Origin: Streptomyces cirratus
Lineage (GTDB): Bacteria > Actinomycetota > Actinomycetes > Streptomycetales > Streptomycetaceae
Assembly (NCBI RefSeq): GCF_014650775.1
Contig: NZ_BMVP01000014.1
Location: 62,001-126,000 of the forward strand
Reading direction: 5' to 3'
Length of the DNA: 64,000 nucleotides
The notes beneath the pieces were generated by a model. That model searched no databases. It worked only from the letters and a program-made list of their open reading frames with translations, and was not told the origin of the DNA. This document shows positions 1-7,990 of this stretch, one piece after another (positions within the stretch are counted from its first letter, which is position 1; every line of letters begins with the position of its first letter). The position numbers were made by a program, and so were the translations under genes.

Positions 1-196
1 GGGCGGGGTCGCGCTCCTTGGCGATGAGCGCGGTCCACAGGCCGCTGTAGCCGCCGCCGATGACCAGCAGGTCGCAGGCCTCGTCGGAGGTCAGCGCCGG
101 CTCGGCGGCGGGCTTGCCGGGGTCGTCCAGCCAGTACGAGACCGGCAGTGCTTCGGAAAGGGATTGCGCAACGCTTCGCATGGCGACTGGGGCCAT
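1..196 (-). CDS. FAD-dependent amine oxidoreductase, N-terminal part (cut by window edge)
   Basis: Only the first 65 or so codons are inside the window. The protein starts MAPVAMRSVAQSL and has a dinucleotide-binding signature LLVIGGGYSGLWTA at about residues 46-59, the ADP-binding beta-alpha-beta turn of FAD oxidases of the DAO/PuuB type. A sequence like SYWLDD just before it is common in gamma-glutamylputrescine or GABA-pathway amine oxidases. It lies 21 bases upstream of the polyamine permease gene potC, outside it and reading away in the same direction, so a role in oxidising imported putrescine or a glutamylated form is a reasonable inference. The start at 196 is preceded by purine-rich GGGAG and GGAAG; an in-frame ATG at 181 is the alternative. 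Substrate cannot be decided from this fragment. Confidence 0.8.
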   Translation of the reverse strand, partial: MAPVAMRSVAQSLSEALPVSYWLDDPGKPAAEPALTSDEACDLLVIGGGYSGLWTALIAKERDPA

Positions 197-217
197 GTCT
201 TCCAACTCCCTACAGGG

Positions 218-1024
218 CTACTTGGGCTGTGCCTTCTTGCGGCGGTTGCCGATCGTCTGACCGGCGAGCACCACCAGCACCGCGATGACGAACATCGCCG
301 TGCCGATGACGTTGATCTGGACGGGCGTCCCGCGCTGGGCCGATCCCCACACGAACATGGGGAAGGTGACGGTGTTGCCCGAGTTGAAGTTGGTGATGAT
401 GAAGTCGTCGAAGGAGAGCGCGAAGGAGAGCAGCGCGCCCGCCGCGATGCCCGGGGCCGCGATCGGCAGGGTGACGCGCAGGAAGGTCTGCGCCGGTCCG
501 GCGTAGAGGTCGCGGGCTGCTTCCTCCAGTCGCGGGTCCATGGACAGGACGCGCGCCTTGACCGCGGCGACGACGAAGCTGAGGCAGAACATGATGTGGG
601 CGATCAGGATCGTCCAGAAGCCCAGCTGGATGCCCATGTTGAGGAAGAGGGCCAGCAGCGAGGCGGCCATCACGATCTCGGGCATGGCCATCGGCAGGAA
701 GATCAGCGAGTTGACCGTGCCGCGCCCCCGGAAGCGGTAGCGCACCATCGCGAAGGCGATCGCGGTACCGAGGACGGTGGCGCCGATGGTGGCCCACACG
801 GCGATCTGCAGCGAGAGCGACAGGGAGCCGCACAGGTCGGCGACCCCGCAGGGGTCCTTCCAGGCGTCGAGCGAGAACTCCTGCCACGCGTAGTTGAAGC
901 GCCCGGTGGGGTTGTTGAAGGAGAACACCGTCACGACGACGTTCGGCAGGATCAGGTAGGCGAGGGTGCCCAGACCCGCGATCACGACGAGGTTGCGGCG
1001 CAGCCACGTGATGGGGGTACGCAT
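218..1024 (-). CDS. potC: Spermidine/putrescine ABC transporter permease, PotC type
   Basis: 268-residue inner-membrane permease of the polyamine ABC importer family. About six hydrophobic segments are visible, with the binding-protein-dependent permease (EAA) loop near residues 170-200, where EEAARDLYAGP is followed by LPIAAPGI. It pairs with PotB to form the transport channel driven by PotA. Its ATG overlaps the potB stop (TGATG), which fixes the start and indicates translational coupling. Length is normal for PotC. The family also includes closely related opine/iron permeases, but the neighbouring PotA and PotD support a polyamine substrate. Confidence 0.93.
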   Translation of the reverse strand: MRTPITWLRRNLVVIAGLGTLAYLILPNVVVTVFSFNNPTGRFNYAWQEFSLDAWKDPCGVADLCGSLSLSLQIAVWATIGATVLGTAIAFAMVRYRFRGRGTVNSLIFLPMAMPEIVMAASLLALFLNMGIQLGFWTILIAHIMFCLSFVVAAVKARVLSMDPRLEEAARDLYAGPAQTFLRVTLPIAAPGIAAGALLSFALSFDDFIITNFNSGNTVTFPMFVWGSAQRGTPVQINVIGTAMFVIAVLVVLAGQTIGNRRKKAQPK

Positions 1025-1953
1025 CAGACCAGGTCCTCCGTCCCCGCTCGGCGGATGTAGATGGTGACCATGATCAGCACGATGGCCATGAGGATGAAGG
1101 ACAGCGCGGCCGCCGTCGGGTAGTCGAGGATGCGCAGGTACTGCGACTGGATGACGTTGCCGATCATCCGGGTGTCCGCCGAACCGAGCAGCTCGGCGTT
1201 GACGTAGTCGCCGCTCGCCGGGATGAAGGTCAACAGGGTTCCGGAGACCACGCCCGGCATCGAGAGCGGGAAGGTCACCTTCCGGAACACCGTGGCGGGG
1301 CGGGCGTACAGGTCGCCGGCCGCCTCGTGGAGGCGGGTGTCGATGCGCTCCAGCGAGGTGTACAGCGGAAGGATCATGAAGGGGAGGAAGTTGTACGTCA
1401 GGCCGCAGACCACCGCGAGCGGCGTGGCCAGGACCCGGTCCCCTTCGGTGACGCCGAGCCAGCTCGTGACGTCGAGGAAGCCGACCTTGCCGAGGACGGC
1501 GACGACGGGGCCGCCGTCGGCCAGGATCGTCTTCCAGGCCAGGGTGCGGATCAGGAAGCTGGTGAAGAACGGGGCGATGACCAGCACCAGCAGGAGGTTG
1601 CGCCAGCGGCCCGCCTTGAAGGCGATCAGGTAGGCGAGCGGGTACCCGAGCAGCAGGCACAGCACGGTCGCGGTGCCGGCGTACAGGAGCGAGCGCAGGA
1701 ACTGCGGGACGTACTCGGTGAGGGCGTCCCAGTAGGTCTGGAAGTGCCAGGTGACCTTGAAGCCCTCTTCGAGGGAGCCGGTCTGCACCGAGGTCGAGGC
1801 CTGGTAGACCATCGGCAGGACGAAGAACACCAGCAGCCACAGGATGCCGGGCAGCAGCAGCCAGTACGGGACCAGTCGCTTGCGCACCGACGGCTTGTGG
1901 ACCGGGGGTTCGGTGGGGGCGGCCGCCTCGGGCGGCGCGGCGACGGCCGTCAC
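1024..1953 (-). CDS. potB: Spermidine/putrescine ABC transporter permease, PotB type
   Basis: 309-residue permease with an N-terminal cytoplasmic lead rich in Pro/Ala (about 25 residues), then six hydrophobic segments beginning VPYWLLLPGILWLLVFF. The EAA loop reads HEAAGDLYARPATVFRKVTFPL. The GTG start at 1953 overlaps the potA stop in the GTGA arrangement, which selects it over the much longer upstream frame. Works with PotC as the membrane heterodimer. Part of the potA-potB-potC operon; the overlaps imply equal expression. Confidence 0.93.
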   Translation of the reverse strand: MTAVAAPPEAAAPTEPPVHKPSVRKRLVPYWLLLPGILWLLVFFVLPMVYQASTSVQTGSLEEGFKVTWHFQTYWDALTEYVPQFLRSLLYAGTATVLCLLLGYPLAYLIAFKAGRWRNLLLVLVIAPFFTSFLIRTLAWKTILADGGPVVAVLGKVGFLDVTSWLGVTEGDRVLATPLAVVCGLTYNFLPFMILPLYTSLERIDTRLHEAAGDLYARPATVFRKVTFPLSMPGVVSGTLLTFIPASGDYVNAELLGSADTRMIGNVIQSQYLRILDYPTAAALSFILMAIVLIMVTIYIRRAGTEDLV

Positions 1954-3101
1954 GCGGACTCCTCGACCGTCTCGATGCCGGCGTCGATGGCCTGGGCCGC
2001 GTCCAGACCGAACGTGTGGTCCGGGTTCCAGTGCAGGACGACCCGGGCACCGGGGGTCAGGCGGGCGTCGCGCTCGATGTTCTGGACGTACACCTCCAGC
2101 TCCGGGCAGACCGGGCTGTCGATGACGAACTGGGTGGAGACGCCGATGAAGGAGGAGTCGGCGATCGTTCCGGTGATCTTGTTGCGGCCGGCCGCGATGG
2201 TGTCCTCCTCGTCCGCGTGGACCAGGGAGATCTTCTCGGGACGCACCCCGACCAGCAGCTTTCCGCCGGCCTGGGGCGTGGTCGAACATCGCCCGGCGGG
2301 CAGCCGGAGCTTCGCACCCGCGCTGGAGACGACGACGTCGTCGGACCCGGATTCCAGCACCTCGGCCTCGATGAGGTTGGAGGTGCCGAGGAAGTTGGCG
2401 ACGAAGGTGGTCTTCGGGTTCTCGTACAGCTCGGCGGGGGCGCCCAGCTGCTCGACGCGGCCGCCGTTCATCACCGCGACGGTGTCGGCCATCGTCATGG
2501 CCTCTTCCTGGTCGTGCGTGACGTGGACGAAGGTGATGCCGACCTCGGTCTGGATCCGCTTGAGCTCCAGCTGCATCTGGCGGCGCAGCTTGAGGTCGAG
2601 GGCGCCGAGCGGCTCGTCGAGGAGCAGCACCTGGGGGTGGTTGATCAGGGCGCGGGCGACCGCGACGCGCTGCTGCTGGCCGCCGGAGAGCTGGTGCGGC
2701 TTGCGCTCGGCGAACTGGCCGAGCTGGACCAGTTCCAGCATGTCGTCGACCTGCTTCTTGACGGACTTCACGCCGCGGCGGCGCAGTCCGAAGGCGACGT
2801 TCTCGTAGATGTTCAGGTGCGGGAAGAGCGCGTAGCTCTGGAAGACGGTGTTCACCGGGCGCTTGTACGGGGGCAGGTGGGTGACCTCGCGGTCACCGAG
2901 GCTGACGGTGCCGGTGGATGGCTCCTCCAGACCGGCGATCATGCGCAGGGTGGTGGTCTTCCCGCAGCCCGAGGCGCCGAGCAGGGCGAAGAAGGAGCCC
3001 TGGGGGATGGTGAGATCGAGCGGGTGCACGGCGGTGAAGGAGCCGTAGTGCTTGCTGATCCCGGCGAGGCGGACATCGCCGCCCGCGGTGTTGTCAGTCA
3101 T
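1950..3101 (-). CDS. potA: Spermidine/putrescine ABC transporter ATP-binding protein, PotA
   Basis: 383-residue ATPase. Walker A GASGCGKTT lies near residue 42-50, the ABC signature LSGGQQQRVAVARAL near 138-152 and Walker B LLLLDEPLGALD directly after; a C-terminal TOBE region (about 250-370) follows, as in PotA/MalK-type importers. It hydrolyses ATP at the cytoplasmic face to drive PotB/PotC. The ATG at 3101 has GAAGG about 10 bases upstream. It is separated by only 65 bases from the binding-protein gene upstream, so the five genes from the aldehyde dehydrogenase to potC probably form one transcription unit. Confidence 0.95.
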   Translation of the reverse strand: MTDNTAGGDVRLAGISKHYGSFTAVHPLDLTIPQGSFFALLGASGCGKTTTLRMIAGLEEPSTGTVSLGDREVTHLPPYKRPVNTVFQSYALFPHLNIYENVAFGLRRRGVKSVKKQVDDMLELVQLGQFAERKPHQLSGGQQQRVAVARALINHPQVLLLDEPLGALDLKLRRQMQLELKRIQTEVGITFVHVTHDQEEAMTMADTVAVMNGGRVEQLGAPAELYENPKTTFVANFLGTSNLIEAEVLESGSDDVVVSSAGAKLRLPAGRCSTTPQAGGKLLVGVRPEKISLVHADEEDTIAAGRNKITGTIADSSFIGVSTQFVIDSPVCPELEVYVQNIERDARLTPGARVVLHWNPDHTFGLDAAQAIDAGIETVEESA

Positions 3102-3166
3102 GGGCCTGGGCCTTCGGTGGTGGTGTCGTCAAAAGGGGCGGGGGCGCGGGTGCCGGTCGGGCCCCA

Positions 3167-4417
3167 TCAGGCGCCGATGAGCTTGGTGAACTTCTCCTCG
3201 TACGCCGTCTCTTCCTCGCTGGTGAGCGAGCGGAAGGCGTGCGATTTGGCGGCCATTTCCTTGTCCGGGACGATCAGGACGTTGTCCGCGAGGGCCGGGT
3301 CGATCTTGGCGAGGTCTTCCTTGACGCCGTCGACGGGGCAGACGTAGCTGATGAAGGCCGCGAGCTGGGCGGCGACCGCGGGCTCGTAGTAGTAGTCGAT
3401 GAGCTTCTCGGCGTTGGTCTTGTGCTGGGCGTGCGCGGGGACCAGCAGGTTGTCGCTGGAGATGAGGTATCCGGCGGCCGGGATGGCGTACTTGATGTCC
3501 GGATTGCCGGCCTGGAGCTGGACGACGTCGCCCGCCCAGGCGAGGCAGGCCGCGAGGTCGCCCTTGTCGAGGTCCGCCGTGTAGTCGTTGCCGGTGAAGC
3601 GGCGGATCTGCTTGGTGTCGACGCCCTTCTGGAGGCGGCCGATGGCGCCGTCGAAGTCGGCGGTGGTGAAGTTCGCCGGGTCCTTGCCCTGGTCGAGCAG
3701 GGTCATGCCGACGGTGTCGCGCATCTCGGTGAGGAAACCGACCCGGCCCTTGAGGGTGGGGTCGTCGAGCAGCTGCGTGACGGAGTCGACCTTCTTGCCC
3801 CCGGTGGCCTTGGCGTTGTAGGCGATGACCGTGTCGATGCCGGTCCAGGGGTAGCTGTGGGCGCGGCCCGGGTCCCAGTCGGGGTTGCGGAACTGGGGGA
3901 TCAGGTTCGCGTAGGCGTGCGGGAGGTTGGCGGGGTCCAGCTTCTGCGCCCAGCCGAGGCGGATGATGCGGGCCGCGAGCCAGTCGGTGACGACGATCAG
4001 GTCCCGGCCGGTGTCCTGGCCGGCCGCCAGCTGCGGGCGGATCTTGCCGAAGAACTCGACGTTGTCGTTGATGTCCTCCGTGTACTTGACCTGGATTCCC
4101 GTGCGCTTGGTGAACGCCTCCAGCGTGGGCCGGGACTTCTCGTCGTCACTGGTGTCCATGTACTCGGTCCAGTTGGAGAAGTCGATCTCCTTCTCGGAAG
4201 CCGAGTGGTCGTCGGAGGCCGTCGTCGCGTCGCCTTCCCGCTTGGCGGGCGGGATGCCGCAGCCGGTCAGCCCGTACAGGCCGCCGACCGTGAGCGCCCC
4301 GATGCCGCCGGCGCGCAGCAGCGAACGCCGGGTGAGGGCGCCCCGGCCGCTGGCGAGGCTGCGGCGTATCGCGGCGAGTTGCGGCGGCGAGAGGCTGCCG
4401 GGCTCGAACTGCTCCAT
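3167..4417 (-). CDS. potD: Polyamine ABC transporter substrate-binding lipoprotein, PotD type (first copy)
   Basis: 416 residues. The N-terminus has a twin-arginine stretch (LTRRSLLRAGG, about 28-38) followed by a hydrophobic core and lipobox LTGC, so it is probably exported by Tat and lipid anchored. The mature part carries FSNWTEYMD, KYTEDINDNVEFFGK, a DWLAARIIRLGWAQK block and RRFTGNDYTADL, all typical of PotD/PotF spermidine-putrescine binding proteins. Expected to capture polyamine outside the cell for PotABC. A close homologue lies at 13659-14837 without its own permease or ATPase. ATG at 4417 has AAAGG about 10 bases upstream. Confidence 0.93.
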   Translation of the reverse strand: MEQFEPGSLSPPQLAAIRRSLASGRGALTRRSLLRAGGIGALTVGGLYGLTGCGIPPAKREGDATTASDDHSASEKEIDFSNWTEYMDTSDDEKSRPTLEAFTKRTGIQVKYTEDINDNVEFFGKIRPQLAAGQDTGRDLIVVTDWLAARIIRLGWAQKLDPANLPHAYANLIPQFRNPDWDPGRAHSYPWTGIDTVIAYNAKATGGKKVDSVTQLLDDPTLKGRVGFLTEMRDTVGMTLLDQGKDPANFTTADFDGAIGRLQKGVDTKQIRRFTGNDYTADLDKGDLAACLAWAGDVVQLQAGNPDIKYAIPAAGYLISSDNLLVPAHAQHKTNAEKLIDYYYEPAVAAQLAAFISYVCPVDGVKEDLAKIDPALADNVLIVPDKEMAAKSHAFRSLTSEEETAYEEKFTKLIGA

Positions 4418-4465
4418 GCGCTGTGCCCTTTCGGGTGGGTGTGCCGCTTGGTCGGGCGGTCTCGG

Positions 4466-5980
4466 CTATCGGTCCCCGAAGATCGTGCGGTGCCAGTCCT
4501 TCGCGGCGACCGCGGTGTTGTCGTACATCACGTGCTTGACCTGCGTGTACTCCTCGAAGGAGTAGGCGCTCATGTCCTTGCCGAAGCCGCTCGCCTTGTA
4601 GCCCCCGTGAGGCATCTCGCTGATGATCGGGATGTGGTCGTTGACCCAGACGCAGCCGGCCTTGAGTTCGCGGGTGGCGCGGCCGGCCCGGTAGACGTCC
4701 CGGCTCCAGGCGGAGGCGGCGAGGCCGTACGGGGTGTCGTTGGCCAGCGCGATGCCCTCGTCGTCGGTGTCGAAGGGCAGTACGACGAGGACCGGGCCGA
4801 AGATCTCGGACTGGACGACCTCGCTGTCCTGCGCGGCGCCGGAGATCAGGGTGGGCCGGTAGTACGCCCCCTCCGCCAGCTCGCCGCCGGGGACCTCCCC
4901 GCCGGTGACCACCGTGGCGTACGCGCGGGCACGCTCGACGAAGCCGGCGACGCGGTCGCGCTGGGCGTGGGAGACGAGCGGGCCGAGGTCGGTGTCGGGC
5001 GCGAAGGGGTCGCCGAGGCGGACGGTGTCCATCAGTTCGGCGACGCGGGCGACGAAGGCGTCGTGCAGGGGCCGCTGGACGTAGGCCCGGGTGGCGGCGG
5101 TGCAGTCCTGGCCGGTGTTGATGAGGGAGGCGGCGACGGCGCCGTGCGCGGCGGCCTCCAGGTCGGCGTCGTCGAAGACGAGGAAGGGGGCCTTGCCGCC
5201 GAGCTCCAGGTGGAGGCGCTTGACGGTGGCGGTCGCGATCTCGGCGACGCGCTTGCCGACGGCGGTGGAGCCGGTGAAGGAGGTCATCACCACGTCCGGG
5301 TGCCCGACGAGGTGCTCGCCCGCGTCCCGGCCCGCGCCGGTGACGATGTTGATCACGCCGTCCGGCAGGCCCGCCTCCTTGGCCGCCTGGGCGAACATCA
5401 GCGAGGTCAGCGGCGTGAGCTCGGCGGGCTTGAGCACGATCGTGTTGCCCGCGGCGATCGCCGGGAGGATCTTCCAGGCCGCCATCTGGAGCGGGTAGTT
5501 CCAGGGGGCGATCGAGCCGACGACGCCGATGGCCTCGCGGCGTACGTAGGAGGTGTGGTCGCCCGAGTACTCGCCGGCGGCCTGTCCCTGGAGGTGGCGA
5601 GCGGCGCCCGCGAAGAAGGCGGTGTTGTCGATGGTCCCCGGCACGTCGAACTCCGTGGACAGCTTGATCGGCTTGCCGCACTGGAGGGATTCCGCGTACG
5701 CGAAGTCGTCGGCCTGCTCGGCCAGGACCGCGGCGAGCCGGTGGAGCGCGTCCGAGCGCTCGCCGGGGGTGGCTGCGGACCAGGCGGGGAAGGCCCGCTT
5801 GGCGGCGGCGACCGCCTCGTCCACGTCCGCCGGGCCCGCGAGCTCGTAGGTGAGCACGTCGGCGCCCGTGGCGGGGTCCACGACGGTGTGCGACCGCCCC
5901 GAGGTGCCGGGCCGGAGCCGGCCGTCGATGTACTGCGCGCCCTCTGCGAAGCGGTCCTTGACCTGGAAGCGGTTGCCCAT
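4466..5980 (-). CDS. Aldehyde dehydrogenase, gamma-aminobutyraldehyde dehydrogenase type (first copy)
   Basis: 504-residue NAD(P)-dependent aldehyde dehydrogenase. Visible active-site features: APWNYP (Asn161), LELGG with Glu259 and GQDCTAATR with catalytic Cys293. Residues and neighbours resemble betaine aldehyde/gamma-aminobutyraldehyde dehydrogenases, so the likely reaction is oxidation of 4-aminobutanal (or the gamma-glutamyl form) to GABA after amine oxidation. It is first in the operon ending with potC. The ATG at 5980 was chosen because family members begin near this point and a GGAGAG lies about 13 bases upstream; an open frame continues to a GTG at 6052 without family support. Paralogue at 14974-16413. 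Confidence 0.9.
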   Translation of the reverse strand: MGNRFQVKDRFAEGAQYIDGRLRPGTSGRSHTVVDPATGADVLTYELAGPADVDEAVAAAKRAFPAWSAATPGERSDALHRLAAVLAEQADDFAYAESLQCGKPIKLSTEFDVPGTIDNTAFFAGAARHLQGQAAGEYSGDHTSYVRREAIGVVGSIAPWNYPLQMAAWKILPAIAAGNTIVLKPAELTPLTSLMFAQAAKEAGLPDGVINIVTGAGRDAGEHLVGHPDVVMTSFTGSTAVGKRVAEIATATVKRLHLELGGKAPFLVFDDADLEAAAHGAVAASLINTGQDCTAATRAYVQRPLHDAFVARVAELMDTVRLGDPFAPDTDLGPLVSHAQRDRVAGFVERARAYATVVTGGEVPGGELAEGAYYRPTLISGAAQDSEVVQSEIFGPVLVVLPFDTDDEGIALANDTPYGLAASAWSRDVYRAGRATRELKAGCVWVNDHIPIISEMPHGGYKASGFGKDMSAYSFEEYTQVKHVMYDNTAVAAKDWHRTIFGDR

Positions 5981-6008
5981 CACGCTCTCACGCTCTCCGT
6001 AGCTACAG

Positions 6009-6024
6009 TTCGGGTAGACCCGAA
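6009..6024. promoter_or_regulatory. 16-bp perfect palindrome upstream of the first aldehyde dehydrogenase
   Basis: TTCGGGTAGACCCGAA has seven-base arms around a two-base centre. It sits 29-44 bases upstream of the aldehyde dehydrogenase start at 5980, in the 192-base gap to the divergent NADAR gene. Position and symmetry suit a repressor or activator operator for the polyamine operon; the binding protein is unknown. No clear -35/-10 pair was seen, and nothing else is recognisable in the gap. Confidence 0.45.
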
Positions 6025-6172
6025 TTGAGTGCCGATCCTGACAGAGGTGCACCTCTCGGCCAAGTGATTCCGTTGTTGCCTTTTGATTACGCGACGGAAT
6101 CGGTCGACCATGTGTCGAGGCACACCCGAAATCCCGTACGAAGTGTCAGTGGCGACTGCCACACTCGCGTGC

Positions 6173-6730
6173 ATGGAGAAGATCGACAAGTTGATCGGCC
6201 TGGTCAGCCGTGGTGAGCGGGTGAAGTACCTGCCTTTCTGGGGCCACCGGCCGAGGCCCGACGGGCGCCTCGGACCGAGCTGTCTGAGCCAGTGGTGGCC
6301 CGCTGCCTTCACTGTGGGTGAGGTCCGCTACGCGTCGGCGGAGCACTGGATGATGGCCGGGAAGGCGCGCCTGTTCGCGGACGCCGAAGCGGAGCTTGCG
6401 GCGGTTGAGGCGAAGACTCCGGCGGAGGCGAAGAAGGCCGGGCGGCTGGTCCGCGGCTTCGACGAGGCGGTGTGGGAGCGGGAGCGGTACGCGCTGGTCG
6501 TGGACGGCAGCGTGCACAAGTTCGCCTCCGACCCCGCGCTGCGGGCGTACCTGCTGGGGACCGGCGACCGGGTCCTGGTGGAGGCGAGCCCCGTCGACCG
6601 GATCTGGGGCGTCGGGCTGGCCGCGGACGACGAGCGGGTCTGCGACCCGGCGCGCTGGCGGGGGCTGAACCTGCTGGGCTTCGCCCTGATGGATGCCCGG
6701 GAGCGGCTGAGAGCCGCGGACGGGGCGTGA
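6173..6730 (+). CDS. NADAR family protein (YbiA/RibX-like)
   Basis: 185 residues from the ATG at 6173. NADAR features seen: FWGH near the start, SQWWPAAF, the block ASAEHWMMAGKARLF, and VWERERYALV followed by PVDRIWGVGL near the C-terminus. Family members hydrolyse the N-glycosidic bond of early riboflavin intermediates (YbiA) and some remove ADP-ribose from guanine; which applies here cannot be told. The stop overlaps the start of a Nudix gene (GTGA), so the two are probably co-translated. An open frame runs upstream to 6083 but the extra 30 residues are unlike the family. No strong Shine-Dalgarno is present before 6173, so the message may be leaderless or the start may differ. Confidence 0.85.
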   Translation: MEKIDKLIGLVSRGERVKYLPFWGHRPRPDGRLGPSCLSQWWPAAFTVGEVRYASAEHWMMAGKARLFADAEAELAAVEAKTPAEAKKAGRLVRGFDEAVWERERYALVVDGSVHKFASDPALRAYLLGTGDRVLVEASPVDRIWGVGLAADDERVCDPARWRGLNLLGFALMDARERLRAADGA

Positions 6731-7160
6731 GCGGCGCGGTGCCGGACCGCCGCCGGGTCGCCGCGGTGATCATCCGGGACGGCCTGCTGCTCATGGTCCG
6801 CGAGCGCGGCGTCGGCCTGCGGGGCGGCACGACGGGCCGGAGTACTGGACACTGCCCGGCGGCGGCCTGGAGCCCGGGGAGGATCCGCAGGAGGCGGTCC
6901 GCCGGGAGGTGGCCGAGGAGACCGGCCTGCGCGTCCTCGCCGTGCGGTACGCCCACGAGGCGCCGTACCCGTCGGGCCGGACCTCCTGCTACCGCGTCGA
7001 GGTGACCCCCGGCGCCCCCCGGCTCGGCCGGGACCCCGAACCGGAATGCGACTGCCCCCGCATGGTGGGCCTGATCTGGGTCCCGCTCGCCTGCTCCCCC
7101 GCCACCGCCGGCGGGACCGAGGTCATGGTCCCGACGCTGCTCATGCCGGCGCCGGCATGA
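6727..7160 (+). pseudogene. Nudix hydrolase gene broken by a -1 frameshift
   Basis: Begins with GTG at 6727 overlapping the NADAR stop: VSGAVPDRRRVAAVIIRDG, a normal Nudix beta-strand. From about 6825 the sense passes to another frame, HDGPEYWTLPGGG, with the complete Nudix box LEPGEDPQEAVRREVAEETG (glutamates for metal binding present), ending at TGA 7158-7160. Adding one G to the GGGG run at 6821-6824 would restore a single frame of about 144 codons. Without it, translation runs past the box in the wrong frame. This is either a recent inactivating deletion or a base-calling error in a G run; the intact Nudix box argues the loss is very recent or artefactual. Confidence 0.8.
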
Positions 7161-7190
7161 GCCTTCCGCGCCGGCGGCCTCGCGGTGCGG

Positions 7191-7883
7191 TCAGATCCTC
7201 TCCCGCACTTGGGAGTCCGACGACGGGCCGTGGTGGTCCCCGTCACCGGAGCCGGGGGCGAAGAACGGGCCCGGGCTGAATATGAGGAGCAGCGTCAGGA
7301 CGGCGCCGATCACGATGCCCACCGCGCCGCAGATGAGACCGGCCAGGGCGACGCCGCCATTGGTGGCCTCGCCGCGGCGGGCCTTGCCCCGGCCCAGCGC
7401 GCCGAACACGACCGCCGGGATGCCGAACACGACGGACCCGAACATGGTGGGGCACGCCACGATCGCCAGCACTCCGAGGACCAGCGCGGTGATCCCGAAG
7501 CCGTTGCTCGGCTGGGGGTAGCCGGGGTACCCGGGGTACCCCGGCGCGTAACCGGGATAGCCGGTCGCATAACCGGGGTAGGCCGCGTACCCGGGCTGGA
7601 CCGGCGGCGCCGGCGGGCCGGGGTACGCGTAGCCCCCGGCCGCGGGCGGCGTCGCCGGGCCCGGATAGGCATAACCGCCGGGGGCGGGCGACGCCGGGTG
7701 ACCGTAGGCGGTCGGCGGTGCGTAACCGCCGGAGGCGGCCGGCGGCGGGCTCCCCGCCCCCGGCATCTCCGCCACCGTCGGGTGCTCATGGACCCCCGGG
7801 CCGCCCGGCGCGTCCCCCGGCCGCCCCTCGGGCGGCGGCGGTGCCCACGGGTCCCTCGGCTCAGGGCTCTGCTGATCGGTCAT
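7191..7883 (-). CDS. DUF4190-type membrane protein with Pro/Gly/Tyr-rich N-terminus
   Basis: 230 residues. Residues 1-125 are low complexity with repeated GGYAYPG, PGYP and GYAPG motifs, then two hydrophobic helices (GITALVLGVLAIVACPTMFG and VALAGLICGAVGIVIGAVLT) separated by a short basic loop GRGKARRGE. This is the usual build of actinobacterial DUF4190 proteins, small cell-envelope proteins of unknown function. The acidic/His tail GDGDHHGPSS follows. ATG at 7883 is preceded by GAGAGGGGGG. It is a single gene between two plus-strand genes. Confidence 0.85.
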   Translation of the reverse strand: MTDQQSPEPRDPWAPPPPEGRPGDAPGGPGVHEHPTVAEMPGAGSPPPAASGGYAPPTAYGHPASPAPGGYAYPGPATPPAAGGYAYPGPPAPPVQPGYAAYPGYATGYPGYAPGYPGYPGYPQPSNGFGITALVLGVLAIVACPTMFGSVVFGIPAVVFGALGRGKARRGEATNGGVALAGLICGAVGIVIGAVLTLLLIFSPGPFFAPGSGDGDHHGPSSDSQVRERI

Positions 7884-7990
7884 ACGGCACCCCCCTCTCG
7901 TACGGCCATGCTATGCGCCGGCACGGACACCGCCCCGCCTGCCTACGATGAAGCCGACCTGCCCGCACCCGTGTCCTCCCGGAGGCCTCC

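Noticed and set aside
3239..6028. Very long open frame on the plus strand opposite potD and the aldehyde dehydrogenase
   Set aside because: It is the antisense of strongly supported genes; stop codons are rare in this frame at high G+C, and the translation (Val/Asp/Gly/Arg repeats) matches no family.
7480..7710. Periodic GGGTACCCCGG-like repeats resembling a repeat array
   Set aside because: They encode the PGYP/GGYAYPG repeats of the DUF4190 protein; no constant spacers, so not CRISPR.
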